Shown: one piece after another, positions 53,207-62,343 of the stretch
Layout of the letters: the number at the start of each line of letters is the position of its first letter
Position numbering within the stretch: position 1 is the first letter of the stretch
From: Streptomyces dioscori
GTDB lineage: Bacteria; Actinomycetota; Actinomycetes; Streptomycetales; Streptomycetaceae
DNA: 64,000 bases
NCBI RefSeq assembly: GCF_003024195.1
Contig: NZ_KZ679040.1
Span: 414,221-478,220 of the forward strand
Reading direction: 5' to 3'
Program-made: the position numbers and the translations under genes
The notes under the pieces: model-generated
The model's database searches: none
Told to the model about the DNA's origin: nothing
Seen by the model: the letters and a program-made list of their open reading frames with translations, nothing else

Positions 53207-53239
53207 GACCGGAATCCGGCGACGCGCGACCGGAATCCG
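53207..53239. promoter_or_regulatory. Direct repeats upstream of the permease operon
   Basis: GACCGGAATCCG occurs at 53207-53218 and 53228-53239, 21 bases apart (two helical turns), about 105 bases upstream of the permease start. It is a candidate regulator-binding site for the ABC operon; it also lies close to the GlbO gene's 3' end. Confidence 0.45.
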
Positions 53240-53305
53240 CGCGTCAGTCGCTTCTGTTCACTTCTCGGGGAGTGCGGTTGTCCGGTCTGCGGCGGCCGTT
53301 GCCGG

Positions 53306-53719
53306 TCAGCCTTCGGTGTTCACCATCGAAGCGGCCGCGTACGTCAGGTAGTTCCACAGCGTGTGCTCGTGCTCCTCGGAGAGGCCGAGCTCGTCGACGG
53401 CCACCCGCATGTGCTTCAGCCAGGCGTCGTGCGCCGCCCGGTCGACCGCGAAGGGGGCGTGCCGCATCCGCAGCCGGGGATGCCCGCGGTTCTCGCTGTA
53501 CGTGGTCGGACCGCCCCAGTACTGGATCAGGAACAGCGTGAAGCGCTCCTCGGCCGGGCCCAGGTCCTCCTCGGGATACATGGGCCGCAGCAGCGGGTCC
53601 CCGGCGACACCCTCGTAGAACCGGTGCACCAGGCGCCGGAAGGTCTCCTCGCCGCCGACCTGCTCGTAGAAGGTCTGCTCCTGAAGCGTGCCGCGCCGAA
53701 TCTCTTTCACACCGTCCAT
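53306..53719 (-). CDS. glbO: Group II truncated hemoglobin GlbO (137 aa)
   Basis: Truncated-globin fold: TFYEQVGGEETFRRLVHRFY, DPLLRPMYPEEDL and the proximal His in RMRHAPFAVDRAAHDAWL (F8 region), with the group II Trp and Tyr in FLIQYWGGPTTYSENRG. Functions in oxygen or nitric-oxide chemistry. ATG 53719 or the in-frame GTG three codons on may be the start. Divergent from the methyltransferase gene. Confidence 0.9.
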   Translation of the reverse strand: MDGVKEIRRGTLQEQTFYEQVGGEETFRRLVHRFYEGVAGDPLLRPMYPEEDLGPAEERFTLFLIQYWGGPTTYSENRGHPRLRMRHAPFAVDRAAHDAWLKHMRVAVDELGLSEEHEHTLWNYLTYAAASMVNTEG

Positions 53720-53870
53720 GGTCTCAGACGGGCCGACCGAGGACTCAAGACTTAGGACCACCGGGAAATCAGCTCGACCGAAGGGGCCGGTTCCTGAATG
53801 GAAGGGGTCCGTTCCGGATCGGGCCGCGCCGGCGCTCGCCTCCCGGCCCGTCCCGCAGCACAGTGGAGGT

Positions 53871-54866
53871 ATGAGCGCGTACGCGGTCGACCCCGGGCTC
53901 GACGACCTCGCCGCCACGGCGCGGGCGGCGCTGGTGCGCGAGATCGACGCGAGCGGGGCCTGGGACGCCGACCCGGTCTGGCGGGCGGCCTTCGGGGCCG
54001 TTCCACGCCACCTCTTCGTGCCGTACTACTACGTGGGCGCGCAGGGCCCGCAGGGCGGTTACGAGCGCAGATGGGGCGAGGACCCCAGCGCGCGCCGACG
54101 CGAGGAGTGGCTGCGCGGCGCGTACGCGGACACCCCGCTGGCCACGCGCCTGCGCGACGGCGAGCTGCTGTCGTCCAGCAGCCAGCCGTCCCTGATGGCG
54201 AAGATGCTGGCCGAGCTGGCGGTACGGGACGGGGACGCGGTCCTGGAGATCGGCGCGGGCACCGGCTACAACGCGGCGCTGCTCTCGTACCGGCTGGGCG
54301 ACGAACTGGTCACCACGGTCGACCTGGATCCGGAGATCACGGAGTCCGCCCGGCGGCATCTGGTCACCGCGGGGCACCGGCCCGCCGTCGTCACCGGCGA
54401 CGGGGCGCGCGGCTGTCCCGAGCGGGCACCCTTCGACCGGGTCGTCGCCACCTGCGCGCTGAATTCGGTCCCGCGCCCCTGGCTCGCCCAGTGCCGCCCC
54501 GGCGCCCGGATCCTCGCCCCGTTCGCCACCGGTCTGATCGCCCTGCGGGTACGGGATGCCGGGCACGCCGAAGGCCGCTTCCTGCACACGTCCGCCTACT
54601 TCGTGCCGCTGCGCGGCGGCATCCGGACCGAGCGCGAGGCCCCTGACGTGCGCCTTTCCGGTCTGCCGCGCCGGGCCAGGGGGCACGAGCTGCTCCGCTT
54701 CCTGCTGACCCTGACGGCGGGCGGCCTCACCTCGGAGGAGGCGCACGCGCTGTGGGAGGGCGAGGCCTGGCCGGCCCGCGAGCGGTACGGGATCACGGTT
54801 GCCGGCGACCGCGCGTGGGCGTGGCTGGACGACCCCGGGGGGCCGCACACCTGGCCGCTGCCGTGA
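53871..54866 (+). CDS. PCMT-like methyltransferase (331 aa)
   Basis: SAM-dependent methyltransferase of the protein-L-isoaspartate O-methyltransferase type: SSSQPSLMAKMLAEL, then motif I VLEIGAGTGYNAALLSY (about 122-138), motif II VDLDPEI. The N-terminal region before residue 70 is longer than in housekeeping Pcm, and the C-terminal part (about 235-331) is extra, so the substrate may be something other than isoaspartyl protein. GGAGG immediately before ATG 53871. Confidence 0.75.
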   Translation: MSAYAVDPGLDDLAATARAALVREIDASGAWDADPVWRAAFGAVPRHLFVPYYYVGAQGPQGGYERRWGEDPSARRREEWLRGAYADTPLATRLRDGELLSSSSQPSLMAKMLAELAVRDGDAVLEIGAGTGYNAALLSYRLGDELVTTVDLDPEITESARRHLVTAGHRPAVVTGDGARGCPERAPFDRVVATCALNSVPRPWLAQCRPGARILAPFATGLIALRVRDAGHAEGRFLHTSAYFVPLRGGIRTEREAPDVRLSGLPRRARGHELLRFLLTLTAGGLTSEEAHALWEGEAWPARERYGITVAGDRAWAWLDDPGGPHTWPLP

Positions 54867-54969
54867 CCGCTCCCCGCGTCAGGGGCGCCGGGAACTGCGC
54901 GGCCGGCCCCCACCTGCCCGCGGGCTGATGACCGGCCCGCGGGTCACGACCGTGCTCCCGCCCGAGTGC

Positions 54970-56415
54970 CTAGCCGCGCCTGATCGTGATCGTCGTCCAG
55001 GCGCCCACGTGTACGCGGTCGCCGTCCTGGAGCGGGACGGGGACGAACGGCTGGATGGGGTCCTCGGCGCCGTTGACCGTCGTGCCGTTGGTGGAGTTCT
55101 GGTCGACGACCGCCCAGCTGCTGTCCGGCTGCTGCACGAGCACCGCGTGCTGGTGCGAGACGCCCGGGTCCTCCGGCGGCACCGACAGATCGATGTCCGG
55201 GGTGTCGCCCGTGGAGTGGCGGCGACGGCCGATCGTGATCTGGTTGCCGCTGAGCGGACGCTGCTGCTCCGGCGAGTACGCGGGCAGGTTCAGCCCCGCG
55301 GCCTCCGGTCCGGAGCGCTGCATCATCGCCATGAAGTACTCACGGTCGGGTCCGATCGTGATGCTCCACGACAACGGCTGCTGTGCCTGTTGCGGCTGCT
55401 GCTGGTACCCGGCGGGCGCCTGCGTCGAGCCGGACTGCGGGTAGCCGTAGCCCCCACCGGGTCCGGGCGGGCCACCAGGGCCACCGGGGCCACCGGGTGC
55501 GGGCGGGCCGCCGGGGCTGCCGGGCGACGGCGGTGAGATCACCCAGTCGTCCGCGCCGCCCCCGAAGGACGGACCGCCCGGCGCCTGCGGACGCCCGGTC
55601 TCCGGCGGATACGCGGTCTCCTGCTGGTACGAGGGAGGACCGGGCTGCCCGGACTGACCGGGAGGACCGGGCTGGCCGGGCTGCTGGAACCCCTGGGGCG
55701 CACCAGGACCACCGGGGCCCCCGGGGCCGCCGGGACCGTTCGGGCCACCGAGTCCGTTCGGACCGCCGGGGCCGCCAGGACCGCCGTACCCGACCTGCCC
55801 GCCGGGGCCGAGCCCGCCGTACCCGCCAGGACCCCCGGGGCTGGTGCCCCCGGGACCCGGCGGCGGTGGCACCGGTCGTGAAGGATCACCGGGGAAGCCC
55901 GCGGGGTCCTCGCCGAAGGGCGGGATCGGCTCCGCGGGCCGGTTCATCTGCGAGGGCCGGGAGCCCTGGTAGTCGAAGCCGCCGTGGGTCGGTCCCGACT
56001 GCCCGGGAGGCGGCTGCTGCTGGAAGCGGAGCGCCGGGTTCTGCCCGCCGGGACCCGCACCCGGGCCGCCGGGCCCGCCGGGTCCCGGGCCGCCAGGACC
56101 CGGCCCCGGGGGACGCGGCGCGGCCGGGGTGTACGAGGTCGCGGTGTTCGTCAGGAAGTTCCACCGGCACTCCTCGCAGAACGGCGCCCCGCCCTCGCGC
56201 GGAGTACGGCACTGCGGGCACAGCTCCGCCTCGGGCGCCGGGTCGGGCACCGCGGAGAGGTGCGGCCTGCCGCCCTGACCGGGCGGCGGATAGCCGTAAC
56301 CGGCCGCCGGGGGCGGCGGCGGAGGTGGCGGGGGCACGGCACCGGCCATGCGGTGACCGCAGACCTCGCACCAGTCGTCGGAACCCGACTGGTGTCCGTT
56401 CGGGCAGGTCGGCAT
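54970..56415 (-). CDS. FHA-domain protein with zinc ribbon and Gly/Pro-rich linker (481 aa)
   Basis: N-terminal zinc ribbon (CPNGHQSGSDDWCEVCG) and a second Cys4 site (CPQCRTPREGGAPFCEECRW). A long Pro/Gly/Gln linker (about 95-340) contains many GPGGPGG units. C-terminal FHA domain (about 355-481): ITIGRRRHS, SVPPEDPGVSHQHAVL, VVDQNSTNGTTVNG and DGDRVHVGAWT, with the phosphothreonine-binding Arg/Ser/His set. ATG 56415 has AGGGGGAAG upstream. Likely reads PknG-phosphorylated partners. Confidence 0.88.
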   Translation of the reverse strand: MPTCPNGHQSGSDDWCEVCGHRMAGAVPPPPPPPPPAAGYGYPPPGQGGRPHLSAVPDPAPEAELCPQCRTPREGGAPFCEECRWNFLTNTATSYTPAAPRPPGPGPGGPGPGGPGGPGAGPGGQNPALRFQQQPPPGQSGPTHGGFDYQGSRPSQMNRPAEPIPPFGEDPAGFPGDPSRPVPPPPGPGGTSPGGPGGYGGLGPGGQVGYGGPGGPGGPNGLGGPNGPGGPGGPGGPGAPQGFQQPGQPGPPGQSGQPGPPSYQQETAYPPETGRPQAPGGPSFGGGADDWVISPPSPGSPGGPPAPGGPGGPGGPPGPGGGYGYPQSGSTQAPAGYQQQPQQAQQPLSWSITIGPDREYFMAMMQRSGPEAAGLNLPAYSPEQQRPLSGNQITIGRRRHSTGDTPDIDLSVPPEDPGVSHQHAVLVQQPDSSWAVVDQNSTNGTTVNGAEDPIQPFVPVPLQDGDRVHVGAWTTITIRRG

Positions 56416-56529
56416 GTCGGCGCTTCCCCCTCTCATGTCCGGCCCACCGGGGACCGTAAATCGTGCAGAACGGCGTGCGTGATGCTCGCGTAGTGCTACG
56501 TACCGTGTGCGTAGTGCGTGTGCACTGCG

Positions 56530-57876
56530 CTACTTCTTTACACGAACAGTCTTTGTGGACCGTGTTTCGAGAGTCATCTCGTCGGCCTCCGCGACCTTCG
56601 CCTTCAATCGCACAGTACCCGCCGCGGCATCGACCACGTCCACCACCTTCGCAAGCAGTTTCGCCGTATCAGCGTTTCCGGAGGCACTCGCGAGCTGAAC
56701 CGCGCGGCCCAGTTTGGCCGTTGCCCCGTCGGCATCTCCCGCTTTACGGGCATCCAGGCCCTGTTGGATGACTTGCGCCAGTTCCGCCTGACCCGTGTAG
56801 TGCGCGACCTGCGGATTGATCGACGTGGACGCCGTCATGTCGTCGGTCCACACGGCCCGTACGAGCCCCTGCGCGCCCAGGGTCTGGGCGGTGCCGTCGC
56901 CGTGCGGGATCACCAGGGATACCCGGGCGGCGAGCATCTCCTGCCCGAGGCCGGCCTCGGGCACCTCCACGCACACGTGGTAGTCGCGGGACTCGTCGCC
57001 CCAGGACCCGGTGGGGTAGTCCCCGGCGCGCGGGCCCGCCTCGGTGCGGCGGTCGGTCAGCGGCTCGACCGTCGGCGCGACCTGCTTGACGAACTTGATG
57101 GAGGTGCCGACCGGGGTCCACAGGCGCAGCGCCACGTCCGCGACCTCCTTGCCCATGGCCGTCTCCATCATCTGTGTGAAGTCGGCGGACAGGCCCGCCG
57201 GATCGGCCACGATGTCGGCGGTGCCGAGCAGCGCGGACGCGATGGCGGTGACTTCTTTCACTTCCCAGTCCGTGCCGACGCCCCGGGCGTCGGCGGTGAA
57301 GCGACCGGCGGAGGCGTCCAGGGCGGCCTTGAGGTCCTCGGGCGACTCGTGTTCGTTGCGGCCGTCGGTGAGCACGATGCCGTGCCGGATGGTGACGTCC
57401 GCCGAGGACAGCAGCCGGTCGGCCAGCTTCAGCCAGGTGCCGATCGCGGTGCCGCCGCCCGCGCTGAGCTTGCGCAGCGACTGCTTCGCCTGCTCGCGGG
57501 TCTGTGCGTCGGCGACGGCCAGTTCGCCGTTGCCCGGGTAGACCTCCTTGGCCACGTGCGTCCCGCCGATCACCGCGAAGTGCACGCCGTCGCGCAGGGC
57601 GTCGATCGCGGCGGCGGTCGCGTCCCTGGCGCCGCGCATCTTGGTCGGCGGGTAGTCCATGGACCCGGAACAGTCGACCATGATCGCCACGGCCGCGTCC
57701 GGGCTCTGGCCCGGTGTGTACAGGTGGGGTGCCGCGACGGCACTCCCGACCGTGCCGCCGCCGGTGGAGGTGACCGTCACGATCGCGTTGACCTCGCGGC
57801 CGCCCTCCGGCAGGTACTCGTTCTGGTAGACCTCCACCGAGAACTGCGGCACGTTCGACTTCGAGAAATTGGCCAT
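56530..57876 (-). CDS. VWA-domain protein (448 aa)
   Basis: Von Willebrand A fold with a complete MIDAS: DCSGSMD (DxSxS, about residue 67-73), the Thr in GGGTAIGTW, and LTDGRNEHES. Beta-rich N- and C-terminal parts flank it; FTADARGVGTDWEV is near 220. The family is often found with PP2C/kinase partners in stress or secretion gene sets. ATG 57876. Confidence 0.85.
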   Translation of the reverse strand: MANFSKSNVPQFSVEVYQNEYLPEGGREVNAIVTVTSTGGGTVGSAVAAPHLYTPGQSPDAAVAIMVDCSGSMDYPPTKMRGARDATAAAIDALRDGVHFAVIGGTHVAKEVYPGNGELAVADAQTREQAKQSLRKLSAGGGTAIGTWLKLADRLLSSADVTIRHGIVLTDGRNEHESPEDLKAALDASAGRFTADARGVGTDWEVKEVTAIASALLGTADIVADPAGLSADFTQMMETAMGKEVADVALRLWTPVGTSIKFVKQVAPTVEPLTDRRTEAGPRAGDYPTGSWGDESRDYHVCVEVPEAGLGQEMLAARVSLVIPHGDGTAQTLGAQGLVRAVWTDDMTASTSINPQVAHYTGQAELAQVIQQGLDARKAGDADGATAKLGRAVQLASASGNADTAKLLAKVVDVVDAAAGTVRLKAKVAEADEMTLETRSTKTVRVKK

Positions 57877-58038
57877 GCGTTCTCTGCTCCCCCTCAGGAC
57901 TCCCACAGGTCGTGGGTGATGTCGGCGGGCGGACCGGTCCCCTCCGGCCCCGACCGGGCCGAGGCCCGCGCCGTCCCAGTCGTCCCCACCGTCACTGCCG
58001 TCTCTACGGTCTCTGCCGTTTCGTACCGCTTGGGCCTC

Positions 58039-59589
58039 TTAGGCCGATCCTGCCCCTTGTTGTGGCGCAGGGAACGGAAGGACGGCCACTGTTACGTTGT
58101 CGTGGCCCCCACCGTCCAGGGCGTGGCCCACCAGGACCTGGGCACTGTGCAGCGGCCGGTCGGCGGCGTCGGGCGGGATGACCTCGGCCATCTCCTCGGC
58201 GCCCTCCGCGTAGTTCCACAGTCCGTCGGTGCAGACCACGACCACACCGGGCCGGTCCGGTTTGAAGGAAGCGGTGTGCGGCTCCAGTTCGTACGCGTCC
58301 GCGCCGAGCCAGCCCGTGATGGCGTGGGCGCGCTCGTCCGCGTACGCCTCGGTCTCGCTCATCAGGCCCGCGGCGACCATCTGGGCCGCCCAGGAGTCGT
58401 CCTCGGTGAGCCGGGCCGGGGGTGCCGACCGGTCAACGGGCACCCAGTAGACGCGGCTGTCGCCGACCCAGCCGACGATCAGCAGGGTGGGGGTGACGAC
58501 GGCGCCGACGAGCGTGCAGGCCGGGGCGTTCACATGCGGCTGGTGCTCGTGGGACGAGGTGGCGGGGTCCGCGAGGGAGTTGACCGCCTCGGCGGCGGCG
58601 AGGATCGCGTCGTGCATGGCCTGCTGCGGGTGCGTACCGCAGGGCAGGGCCGTGAGCAGCGACTCGTTCGCGGCGCGGGAGGCGGCCAGGGAGGCCTCGT
58701 CGGGGCGGGTCGCCGAGGAGACGCCGTCGCAGACGATCGCGACGACCGCGGGCGAACCGTCGGGCAGCGCGGTCGCGGACACCGTGAACGCGTCCTCGTT
58801 GCGGTGGTGGCGCAGCCCGCGGTCGCTGACCGCGGCGACCGCGTCCAGCTCCTGCTCCATGTGGTCGCGCTCGCGTGGCTGCGCGTGGCCGCAGTTCTCG
58901 CAGTAGCCGTCCCGGTCGACCTGGCCCGCGCGGCACGCCACGCAGACCTTGAGACCGGCGGCGGGCGTCGCGAGGTCGGCCGTCCGCGGGTCGGCGGGTG
59001 ACGCCTCGATCGTGGGCACCTCGACGGTCGGCAGCTCGTCCGCGGGGATCTCGGGCGGCAGCGGCGCGGCGAGCGGGTACTCGTCCGGTTCCACCGCGGC
59101 ACGGGCCGGCGCGTGGGCCGGTGGCTGGGCATGCCCCTGCCCCGGGGCCTGCGGCTGCGGTCGTGCATGCGGCCCGGCGGGCGCGGGGGCCTGCGGTCGC
59201 TCCGGTGGCAGGGGGGACGACTGCGGGTGCGGCGGGACGGGCGAGCCGGCGGGGCGGTCGAACCGTACGCCGGGGCTGTCCGAGCCGCCCGACTCCCGGC
59301 CCTCGATGTCCGCGGGCAGCACCACCGCCGCCGGTGTGCCCGAGCTGTCGGCCTCGGGCGCGAGGGGCCAGTCCACGGCGGTCACCGGGGCCCCGGGCGC
59401 CACGGGGGCCGCCCCGGCCGCGGCCGAAGGAGGCCGTGGCGCCGAGCCGTTCATGGTGATCGTGGGGTGGTCGTCCGGCGGCGCCGGTACGGCCGACAGG
59501 TCGTAGCCGCACGCACCGCAGAAGCGGTCTCCCGACTCCAGCGGTTCCTCACAGCTGGGGCAGGCGGCCAGTTGGGGCATCTGCGACAT
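58039..59589 (-). CDS. PP2C-type protein phosphatase with zinc ribbons (516 aa)
   Basis: N-terminal zinc ribbon CPSCEEPLESGDRFCGACG (residues 10-28), a Pro/Ala linker, and a second ribbon CVACRAGQVDRDGYCENCG (about 215-233). PP2C domain (about 245-500): SDRGLRHHRNEDAF, IVCDGVSS, GWVGDSRVY, CTDGLWNY and GHDNVTVAV give the Asp metal ligands. It probably dephosphorylates PknG or its FHA/VWA partners. ATG start at 59589 with a four-base gap to PknG. Confidence 0.9.
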   Translation of the reverse strand: MSQMPQLAACPSCEEPLESGDRFCGACGYDLSAVPAPPDDHPTITMNGSAPRPPSAAAGAAPVAPGAPVTAVDWPLAPEADSSGTPAAVVLPADIEGRESGGSDSPGVRFDRPAGSPVPPHPQSSPLPPERPQAPAPAGPHARPQPQAPGQGHAQPPAHAPARAAVEPDEYPLAAPLPPEIPADELPTVEVPTIEASPADPRTADLATPAAGLKVCVACRAGQVDRDGYCENCGHAQPRERDHMEQELDAVAAVSDRGLRHHRNEDAFTVSATALPDGSPAVVAIVCDGVSSATRPDEASLAASRAANESLLTALPCGTHPQQAMHDAILAAAEAVNSLADPATSSHEHQPHVNAPACTLVGAVVTPTLLIVGWVGDSRVYWVPVDRSAPPARLTEDDSWAAQMVAAGLMSETEAYADERAHAITGWLGADAYELEPHTASFKPDRPGVVVVCTDGLWNYAEGAEEMAEVIPPDAADRPLHSAQVLVGHALDGGGHDNVTVAVLPFPAPQQGAGSA

Positions 59590-59592
59590 GAA

Positions 59593-62343
59593 TTACACCC
59601 ACGTCCGGGGGCGGTAGCGGTTGGCGCGCTCCACCAGATCGATCCTCTCCTCGCCACCCTGGGCGAGCCGGGCCAGTGTCCGGTACGAACGCTCCAGTCC
59701 GAAGCGCAGGCCCCGCTCGTCCAGGTCACTGCCGAGCAGTACGGTCCGCGCACCGGTGTTCGACGGGGCGGAACCCTGGATACCGGAGAGTACCCAGTCC
59801 AGGGCGCAGCCAAGGACCTCTGTGGACAACTGCTCGCGGCGCACCGCGTCCAGGCCGTACCCGTCCAGTGCCTCGACCTGGGCCGCGGCCGAGGTCAGGT
59901 CGTCCAGGAACGGCGCCACAGGGCCCTCGGGAGCCCCAGGAGCCGCAGCGGCCCCCGGACTCCCGGGCGGAGCCCCCAGCGCTCCCGGCGGGCGCGGAGC
60001 GGCCTCGGCCAGGCGCTGCCTCAGCCGCGCCCGGACCGCGGCGACCCGCGCCGCCGTGTAGTGGATCGAGGACTCGGGCACCGACTCCAGCGTCCGTACG
60101 GAGCCGGTGCGGTCGCCCGCCGCGAGCTGGACGCGGGCCAGGCCGAACGCGGCGCTGACATAGCTCGGGTCGGTCGTCCACACCAGCCGGTAGTACTCGG
60201 CGGCGTTGTCCAGCTGACCGAGGACCTCCGCGCACAGGCCGAGGGCCAGCTTGGGCGCGGGCTCACCCGGGAACGCGTCGTAGATCGCGTCGAAGGACAC
60301 CGCCGCCACCTCGTGGTCGCCGGCCGCGAGCGCGGCGACGCCCCGGTACCAGACGACCCGCCAGTCGTCGGGGTGGTCACTCTCCAGCGTTTCGAGCGCC
60401 CTGGTCGCCTGGTCGAGCTCGCCCAGTTCCAGGCGGGCGCGCAGCTCGCGCAGCCGCAGCTCGGGGGAGCCGGCGGGCGCCGACTGCAGGGCGCTGATCA
60501 GCTCCCCGGGCGCGGACGTCATGAGGCCGGCCAGGAAGCCGGCGTTCGGATCGCCGGGGTCGACATGGGGGACCGGGAGCGCGAGCGAGGCGGCGGAGGT
60601 GTTCAGCGGTTTGACGAGGTGAGCGGTCGCCAGGACGGCCGAACCGTTCGCCCCCGCACCGGCCGCCCTCTCCGGCACACCGTTCACCCCGGCGGCCGGC
60701 TGCGGTGATCCGTACGTCCCGGCCGTCAGCTGCGGGGAACCGTTCACTCCGGCCGCCACGGCCGGCGCGCCCTTCTTCTGCCTCCTGCCGCGCTTCTCGC
60801 GTACCGGCTCCACCCGTACGCCCAGCCGCGACACGTCGCCGTTCAGCTTGCCGAACAACTCCGTGTCCGTGACCTTCAGTTCGGGTCCGAACAGGGTGGA
60901 CAGCGAGGGCCGCGGCCGGCCCGTCTGCACGGCGACGACCTCGCGCAGCACCCCCGTGAGCTGCTCGGCCATCTCCTGCGCGGAGGCGAACCGGCGGGCC
61001 GGGTCGGGGTCGGTGGCCCGTACGAGCAGCCGGTAGAACGACTCGTAGGTGCGGAAGACCGCGATGTTGTCGGGGTCGGGCAGGGAGTCCACGAACACGT
61101 TCGTGTAGCCCTGGAAGTCGAAGGTCATCACCGCCAGGGTGCGGGCGACCGTGTACAGGTCGGAGGCGACGGAGGGGCCCACGTCGGCGACCTCCGGGGC
61201 CTGGTAGCCGACCGTGCCGTAGATGGCAGACTCGTCGTCGTCCATCCTGCGCACCGCGCCCATGTCGATCAGCTTGAGCTGGTCCTCGGTCTGTATCGCG
61301 TTGTCGACCTTGAAGTCGCAGTACAGCAGGTTGCGGCTGTGCAGATGGCCGAGCGCCTCCAGCGCCTCGATGCCGTACGCGCAGGCCTGCTCCACCGGCA
61401 GCGGGTCGCGCTTGCCGGCCGCGGTGCGGCGGTCGTTGGCGATCTCCTTGAGGGACTTGCCGCCGACGTACTCCATGACGATGTAGCCGTCGAGGGAGCC
61501 GGTGCGCTGGTCGAGGTGCTCCACGAAGTTGTAGATCCGCACGATGTTCGAGTGCTCGATCTCGGCGAGGAAGCGGCGCTCGGAGATCGCGGCGGCCATG
61601 GCGTCCTGGTCGCCCGTGTCGAGGAGGCCCTTGAGGACCACCCAGCGGTCGGACACCGCCCGGTCGACGGCCAGATACACCCAGCCGAGCCCGCCGTGCG
61701 CCAGACAGCCCATGACCTCGTACTGACCGTGCACGATGTCGCCGGTCCGCAGCTTCGGCACGAACGAGTACGGGTGGCCGCACTTGGTGCAGAACCCCTC
61801 CGTGCGCCCGGACCGCTCCCCGCGCGAACGCCCCACCGGCGCACCGCAGTCGGACCGCGAGCAGAATCGCTTCCGCTCCGGAACCTCGGGGTTCTCCTGC
61901 ACCATCGCGTGCGGATCGGGCCGCGGCACGTCCGGCACCTGTACGAGGCCGACGCCGAGCCGGCCGCGACTGGAGGAACCGGCCGCCGAACCGGAGCTGC
62001 GCACCGACACCGAACGACCCGTCGACCGCCCCGAGACGGCCCGCGAGAGGCGGCCCGACACCGAACGCCGGGACTGCGCGGAGCGCGACGTGGAACGGGC
62101 GGACGCACGGGAGCCGGAGCGTGAACTCCCGCTGCCCGAACCGCGGGAGCCCTTGCCGCCCGCCGTGATCCCGGTCGGCGGCGAACCCACCATGCCCGTC
62201 GACGAGACGACCGGCGCCAGACCGCAGGTGTCGCAGTACAGCTCACCGCCGCCCATGTCCTCGTACGACCCGGGGCAGCCGGGCCGCTGGCACTGCTTCT
62301 GCTGACTCTCCTGACTCGGCCGGCTCTCGTTCGGCTGACTCAT
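59593..62343 (-). CDS. pknG: PknG-type Ser/Thr protein kinase (916 aa)
   Basis: N-terminal rubredoxin-like zinc sites (CQRPGCPGSYEDMGGG with YCDTCG; RFCSRSDCGAP with FCTKCG), separated by a Ser/Arg/Gly stretch. Kinase domain: VHGQYEVMGCLAHGGLGWVYLA, then LLYCDFKVDNAI in place of the HRD loop and LIDMGAV in place of DFG, both as in PknG. A C-terminal TPR-like region (about 640-890) includes LRELRARLELGELDQATRAL. In Mycobacterium tuberculosis PknG controls glutamate metabolism through GarA. Start ATG 62343, overlapping the upstream stop. Confidence 0.92.
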   Translation of the reverse strand: MSQPNESRPSQESQQKQCQRPGCPGSYEDMGGGELYCDTCGLAPVVSSTGMVGSPPTGITAGGKGSRGSGSGSSRSGSRASARSTSRSAQSRRSVSGRLSRAVSGRSTGRSVSVRSSGSAAGSSSRGRLGVGLVQVPDVPRPDPHAMVQENPEVPERKRFCSRSDCGAPVGRSRGERSGRTEGFCTKCGHPYSFVPKLRTGDIVHGQYEVMGCLAHGGLGWVYLAVDRAVSDRWVVLKGLLDTGDQDAMAAAISERRFLAEIEHSNIVRIYNFVEHLDQRTGSLDGYIVMEYVGGKSLKEIANDRRTAAGKRDPLPVEQACAYGIEALEALGHLHSRNLLYCDFKVDNAIQTEDQLKLIDMGAVRRMDDDESAIYGTVGYQAPEVADVGPSVASDLYTVARTLAVMTFDFQGYTNVFVDSLPDPDNIAVFRTYESFYRLLVRATDPDPARRFASAQEMAEQLTGVLREVVAVQTGRPRPSLSTLFGPELKVTDTELFGKLNGDVSRLGVRVEPVREKRGRRQKKGAPAVAAGVNGSPQLTAGTYGSPQPAAGVNGVPERAAGAGANGSAVLATAHLVKPLNTSAASLALPVPHVDPGDPNAGFLAGLMTSAPGELISALQSAPAGSPELRLRELRARLELGELDQATRALETLESDHPDDWRVVWYRGVAALAAGDHEVAAVSFDAIYDAFPGEPAPKLALGLCAEVLGQLDNAAEYYRLVWTTDPSYVSAAFGLARVQLAAGDRTGSVRTLESVPESSIHYTAARVAAVRARLRQRLAEAAPRPPGALGAPPGSPGAAAAPGAPEGPVAPFLDDLTSAAAQVEALDGYGLDAVRREQLSTEVLGCALDWVLSGIQGSAPSNTGARTVLLGSDLDERGLRFGLERSYRTLARLAQGGEERIDLVERANRYRPRTWV

